A stretch of DNA of 64,000 nt from Aequorivita echinoideorum (GTDB lineage: Bacteria; Bacteroidota; Bacteroidia; Flavobacteriales; Flavobacteriaceae). Position numbers and translations under genes: made by a program. The notes below the pieces were generated by a model. It was not told the DNA's origin, did no database searches, and saw only the letters and a program-made list of their open reading frames with translations. Shown one piece after another: positions 60,927-64,000 of the stretch. The stretch spans positions 310,001-374,000 of the forward strand of contig NZ_JAHCTB010000003.1 in NCBI RefSeq assembly GCF_018476645.1. Reading direction: 5' to 3'. How positions within the stretch are numbered: the first letter of the stretch is position 1; every line of letters begins with the position of its first letter.

Positions 60927-61565
60927 CTTTCTCTTTCTTTTCTTATTTCTGGCTACTTCATCATTCTCCCAAACAGAAAACAATACCTTACCAATTCAAG
61001 ATAATTCTGAAGAAGAAATTGAGAACGAACCACACAGAATTGGAACAATCTCAATGGGGGCTTATCTTCCTATTGCTTTTGGTGACAATTACGTAAACAA
61101 CGGCATAGAGGTAAACGGTGGTATTCGGTTTACTTTCAAGGTAAATACGCTCCCCAATATATTTGTTGGTCCTTATGTGAGCTTTTTTAACGGCTCTGTG
61201 GAAAAACCGCTCGAGGTTGGCGATTTCAACAGCACTGCCAACACAGTAGTTGGGGTTATCGCTGGCTATGAAAAACAATGGAATGATTGGTTTTTTCCGC
61301 AGGGATTGGTTTTGGCTATTCCGATTACTCAAATAAAAAAGATACCGAAAAATTCTCTGATACCGGTACTGCCCTTTGGCTGAGCCCAGAGGTTAGCTAT
61401 CAATTTATCAATTCGCTTGCGGTATTTGTTTCCCCAGAATTGCGCCGTGATTTTATGGCTATCAATGTACCTGATGAATTGGAAGATACCTTTGGCGGCG
61501 TTAATTATTTTGCCCTCAGTTTTGGAGTTCGCGTCCATTTGGGGCGGGGTTATAACGTTCCATAG
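60895..61565 (+). pseudogene. Frameshifted outer-membrane beta-barrel gene
   Basis: The first frame from ATG 60895 has a signal peptide and barrel-type strands up to DWFF near residue 134, then runs 27 codons into non-native sequence and stops at 61381-61383. From 61293 the next frame continues the barrel (FSAGIGFGYSDYSNKKDTEK) to a proper C-terminal strand (LSFGVRVHLGRGYNVP) ending at 61565. The break is at six T (61291-61296), where seven would restore one protein of about 223 residues. It may be a true mutation, phase variation or a sequencing error. Confidence 0.78.
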
Positions 61566-61567
61566 CG

Positions 61568-61575
61568 TATCTTTG
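61568..61575 (+). promoter_or_regulatory. -7 element directly ahead of the methyltransferase start
   Basis: TATCTTTG, full match to TAnnTTTG, four bases before ATG 61580. The transcript would start at or next to the start codon, that is leaderless. Confidence 0.5.
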
Positions 61576-61579
61576 CGCC

Positions 61580-62386
61580 ATGCAAAAAACCATTTCCAGT
61601 TTACAGAATCCACTCATTAAACAAGTTGCTTTATTACAGGAAAAATCACGGGAACGCCGTAAATCCGGCTTATTTGTAATTGAAGGTCTACGTGAAATTC
61701 TTCTTGCGAACAAAGGCGGTTATATTTTAAAAACCATTCTTTATTGTGCCGAAATAATTTCTGAAAAAGATGTTGTTCAACTGAAGCAATCCATTTCAGA
61801 AGCCACCGAATTTATAGAAATAACTTCAGAAATATATCAAAAAATAGCCTATCGCGGTTCAACCGAAGGCGTTTTGGCGATAGCAAATGCAAAAGATTTA
61901 ACTGTTGATAACCTGCAACTTCAGCAGAAAGATATTTTAATCTTAATCGCCGAAGCGCCCGAAAAACCTGGGAACATCGGTGCAATCCTTCGCACGGCGG
62001 ATGCCGCAAAGGTAGACGCCGTAATCGTTGCCAACCCAAAAACCGATATGTGCAACCCAAACATTATCCGTAGCAGCGTGGGTTGTGTATTTACGAATAC
62101 AATTGCAACGGGAAGCACTTCTGAAATTATTTCATTTTTAAAGAATCACAATATCAACATCTACTGCGCCGCCCTGCAAGCCTCGCTGCCATACCACACC
62201 ATAGACTTTACAGAAAATAGTGCCATTGTAATGGGTACCGAAGCCACGGGACTTTCCGAAGAATGGCTGCAAAACAGCACCCAGAACATCATCATCCCTA
62301 TGAGTGGTGAAATAGACAGTATGAACGTTTCGGTAGCTGCGGGAATACTTATATTTGAGGCGAAAAGGCAGCGGGGTTTTAATTAA
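61580..62386 (+). CDS. SpoU/TrmH-family RNA 2'-O-methyltransferase
   Basis: 268 residues. N-terminal substrate-binding part (QNPLIKQVALLQEKSRERRK, then FVIEGLREI), C-terminal SPOUT domain with EAPEKPGNIGAILRTADAAK, VMGTEATGLSEEWL and IPMSGEIDSMNVSVAAGILI. Similar enzymes methylate 23S rRNA (RlmB/TsnR-like); the target is not fixed. It shows a leaderless-type promoter and lies just after the frameshifted barrel gene. Confidence 0.9.
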   Translation: MQKTISSLQNPLIKQVALLQEKSRERRKSGLFVIEGLREILLANKGGYILKTILYCAEIISEKDVVQLKQSISEATEFIEITSEIYQKIAYRGSTEGVLAIANAKDLTVDNLQLQQKDILILIAEAPEKPGNIGAILRTADAAKVDAVIVANPKTDMCNPNIIRSSVGCVFTNTIATGSTSEIISFLKNHNINIYCAALQASLPYHTIDFTENSAIVMGTEATGLSEEWLQNSTQNIIIPMSGEIDSMNVSVAAGILIFEAKRQRGFN

Positions 62387-62413
62387 TAATTAATGATGAA
62401 TAATTAGTGATTT

Positions 62414-62758
62414 ATGAAAGAGAATATTATTGCTACAAAATCATATCAGTTTGCTATAAAAATTGTAAAACTCACAAAGTCATTGGTTGAAAAAAAAGAA
62501 TATGTTCTTTCAAAACAAATTTTGAGATCGGGCACTTCCATTGGTGCAAATGTTGAAGAGGCCATTGGAGGAATTTCAAAAAAAGATTTTAGGGCAAAAA
62601 TGTCGATCGCGTATAAAGAAGCGAGAGAAACCCACTATTGGTTACGACTTTTAAAAGACACGGAATATATTGCAGTCGAAGAGTTTGAAGTCTTAAATAC
62701 CGAACTTACTAGTATTTTAAAAATTCTTTTCAAAATAATAGATTCATCAAAAGAGTAA
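62414..62758 (+). CDS. Four-helix-bundle protein of 23S IVS type
   Basis: 114 residues, with FAIKIVKLTKSLVEKKEYVL, LRSGTSIGANVEEAIGGISK and EARETHYWLRLLKD, the core of the family first seen in intervening sequences of 23S rRNA genes. Free-standing copies are common in Bacteroidota. Its role is unknown; the family appears to move between sites. Here it is bounded by short AT-rich repeats, with a heptamer repeat directly downstream. Confidence 0.88.
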   Translation: MKENIIATKSYQFAIKIVKLTKSLVEKKEYVLSKQILRSGTSIGANVEEAIGGISKKDFRAKMSIAYKEARETHYWLRLLKDTEYIAVEEFEVLNTELTSILKILFKIIDSSKE

Positions 62759-62771
62759 AGTTTTTAAATAA

Positions 62772-62851
62772 ATTATTCATTATTCATTATTCATTATTCA
62801 TTATTCATTATTCATTATTCATTATTCATTATTCATTATTCATTATTCATT
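62772..62851. repeat. Heptanucleotide tandem repeat (about 11.4 copies of ATTATTC)
   Basis: The unit ATTATTC repeats without interruption over 80 bases and ends three bases before the ATG of the M48 protease gene. Such simple-sequence tracts change length by slippage and here could alter spacing between promoter and start codon. Confidence 0.97.
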
Positions 62852-62853
62852 AA

Positions 62854-64000
62854 ATGACAATTTTCAACATACTAATAGTCATCCTCTCCGTAAGTTTTAT
62901 CATTGACCAACTTTTGGATTATCTGAACGCGCGGCATTTTGATGATCCGTTGCCGGCCGAATTGCAGGATGTTTTTGATGAAACCGAATACAAAAAATCC
63001 CAACGGTATAAAATGGAACGCTATAGGTTTGCAACCCTTACCGCCACCATATCCTTTGTGGCCACGCTCCTATTTTTCTTTCTGGATGGCTTCGCGTATG
63101 TGGATACCTTGGCACGTTCCATTTCAGAAAATGAAATTGTTATCGCATTGGTTTTCTTCGGAATTATATTGATTGCCAGTGATATTCTCAGCACGCCCTT
63201 CGGTTATTACAGCACTTTTGTAATTGAGGAAAAATACGGTTTCAACAAAACAACCCGCAAAACCTTCTTTCTCGATAAACTGAAAGGTTGGCTTATGGGC
63301 GCCATTCTCGGCGGAATTATCCTAAGTGCCATCATCTGGTTTTATCAAACTACGGGCAAGAATTTCTGGCTTTACGCTTGGTTGCTCATAACCGTTTTTA
63401 CCATATTTATGAATCTATTTTATGCGAAATTGATCGTGCCGCTTTTCAACAAACAGACTCCGTTGGAAAATGGCCCACTACGTTCCGAAATTGAAAAGTA
63501 TGCGCTCAAAGTAGGTTTTACCCTCGAAAAGATTTTTGTGATTGACGGCAGCAAGCGCAGTACAAAGGCAAACGCCTATTTTTCTGGCTTTGGAAGTGAA
63601 AAGCGCGTAACGCTGTACGATACGCTGATAAAGGATTTAAATGAAGATGAAATTGTGGCAGTGCTTGCGCACGAAGTGGGTCACTATAAAAAAAACCACA
63701 TCATCTTCAATCTATTTGCTTCCATAATCACCACCGGATTCACGCTTTGGCTGCTTTCGCTGTTTATTGGCAATCCCTTACTTTCCGAGGCCTTGAATGT
63801 TTCTGAACCCTCGTTCCATATTGGCTTGATTGCCTTCGGCGTGCTTTTCAGTCCCATTTCTGGAATTACAGGCTTGCTCATGAATTATTTAAGCCGAAAA
63901 TTTGAATACCAAGCAGACGATTACGCCAAAACAACCTTTGCCGGGCAACCGCTCATTAACGGACTCAAAAAGCTTTCAAAGAATAGTCTTAGCAACCTTA
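62854..64000 (+). CDS. M48 (Ste24-type) CAAX-protease-like metallopeptidase, partial
   Basis: Open from ATG 62854 to the window end (382 codons) with no stop. Integral-membrane zinc protease of family M48: at least five transmembrane helices, the catalytic HEVGH motif in VLAHEVGHYKKNH (His-Glu-x-x-His), and the distal EYQADDYAK metal ligand region near the end. FGYYSTFVIEEKYGFNKTT is typical of the Ste24 branch. The protein is missing perhaps 25-35 residues at the C-terminus. Its start codon follows the heptamer repeat directly. Confidence 0.92.
   Translation, partial: MTIFNILIVILSVSFIIDQLLDYLNARHFDDPLPAELQDVFDETEYKKSQRYKMERYRFATLTATISFVATLLFFFLDGFAYVDTLARSISENEIVIALVFFGIILIASDILSTPFGYYSTFVIEEKYGFNKTTRKTFFLDKLKGWLMGAILGGIILSAIIWFYQTTGKNFWLYAWLLITVFTIFMNLFYAKLIVPLFNKQTPLENGPLRSEIEKYALKVGFTLEKIFVIDGSKRSTKANAYFSGFGSEKRVTLYDTLIKDLNEDEIVAVLAHEVGHYKKNHIIFNLFASIITTGFTLWLLSLFIGNPLLSEALNVSEPSFHIGLIAFGVLFSPISGITGLLMNYLSRKFEYQADDYAKTTFAGQPLINGLKKLSKNSLSNL

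Noticed and set aside
1-64000. CRISPR arrays, insertion sequences, prophage or integron features
   Set aside because: No regularly spaced repeats, transposases, integrases or attachment-site patterns were found; the only tandem array is the heptamer at 62772.

Overview
The window is chromosomal DNA of a member of the Bacteroidota, most likely the family Flavobacteriaceae. The evidence is a gliding-motility lipoprotein (GldI), a type IX secretion C-terminal sorting domain, many families confined to this phylum (DUF4290, DUF6122, DUF6495, DUF3810, CAL67264), almost no Shine-Dalgarno sequences, and promoters of the TTG-N19/20-TAnnTTTG type. Base composition is AT-rich and even across the window. 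No prophage, transposase, CRISPR array or rRNA operon was found; this is mostly core genome with a few small accessory loci.

Region by region: 1-7 kb holds a DUF2911 protein, a light-repair cluster (SRPBCC protein, SDR protein, photolyase), a coiled-coil membrane protein, and a leftward MurA/DUF4290/DUF493 group. 7-12.5 kb holds a rightward run of P-loop ATPase, RecQ, Fmt and HU, then YqgE facing a class IV aminotransferase and a START-like protein. 13-14.2 kb has tRNA-Met and an unusual three-gene cluster of small proteins. 14.2-19.6 kb has HisS, a MacB-like permease, the ribosomal bS6-bS18-bL9 operon and a LytTR regulator. 19.6-31.4 kb has PriA, NadC, RlmH, a lipoprotein-like 2H phosphoesterase, a DEAD-box helicase with a structured leader, RdgB and a TrmH-family enzyme. 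31.5-38.4 kb holds a sirtuin, several small lipoproteins, an oxidoreductase, an M28 peptidase and tRNA-His. 38.4-51.4 kb has BshB1 with a trans-sulfuration enzyme, HutI-HutG, a metallo-beta-lactamase-fold lipoprotein, EttA/DinB/CAL67264, an acyl-CoA carboxylase, a stand-alone NUMOD4/HNH protein, a VWA protein and a DUF721 protein. 51.5-64 kb has Ndk, an NrnA-like phosphoesterase, GldI with a cyclophilin-FKBP fusion, PepD, a DUF3810 zincin, a T9SS cargo protein, a frameshifted beta-barrel gene, an rRNA methyltransferase, a four-helix-bundle protein and the start of an M48 protease placed right behind a heptanucleotide tandem repeat.

Functional links: GldI and the neighbouring prolyl isomerase probably fold envelope proteins. 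BshB1 and the trans-sulfuration enzyme tie cysteine supply to bacillithiol. The photolyase group forms one transcription unit. The most interesting points are the repeat abutting the M48 start codon, the T6 frameshift in the beta-barrel gene, the small-protein cluster at 13.4-14.2 kb with a promoter-overlapping inverted repeat, MurA with Asp in place of the catalytic Cys, an SDR protein without its catalytic Tyr, and the hairpin-rich leader of the DEAD-box helicase. No clearly new defence or mobile system was found. All family names come from reading motifs by eye; no database search was run.
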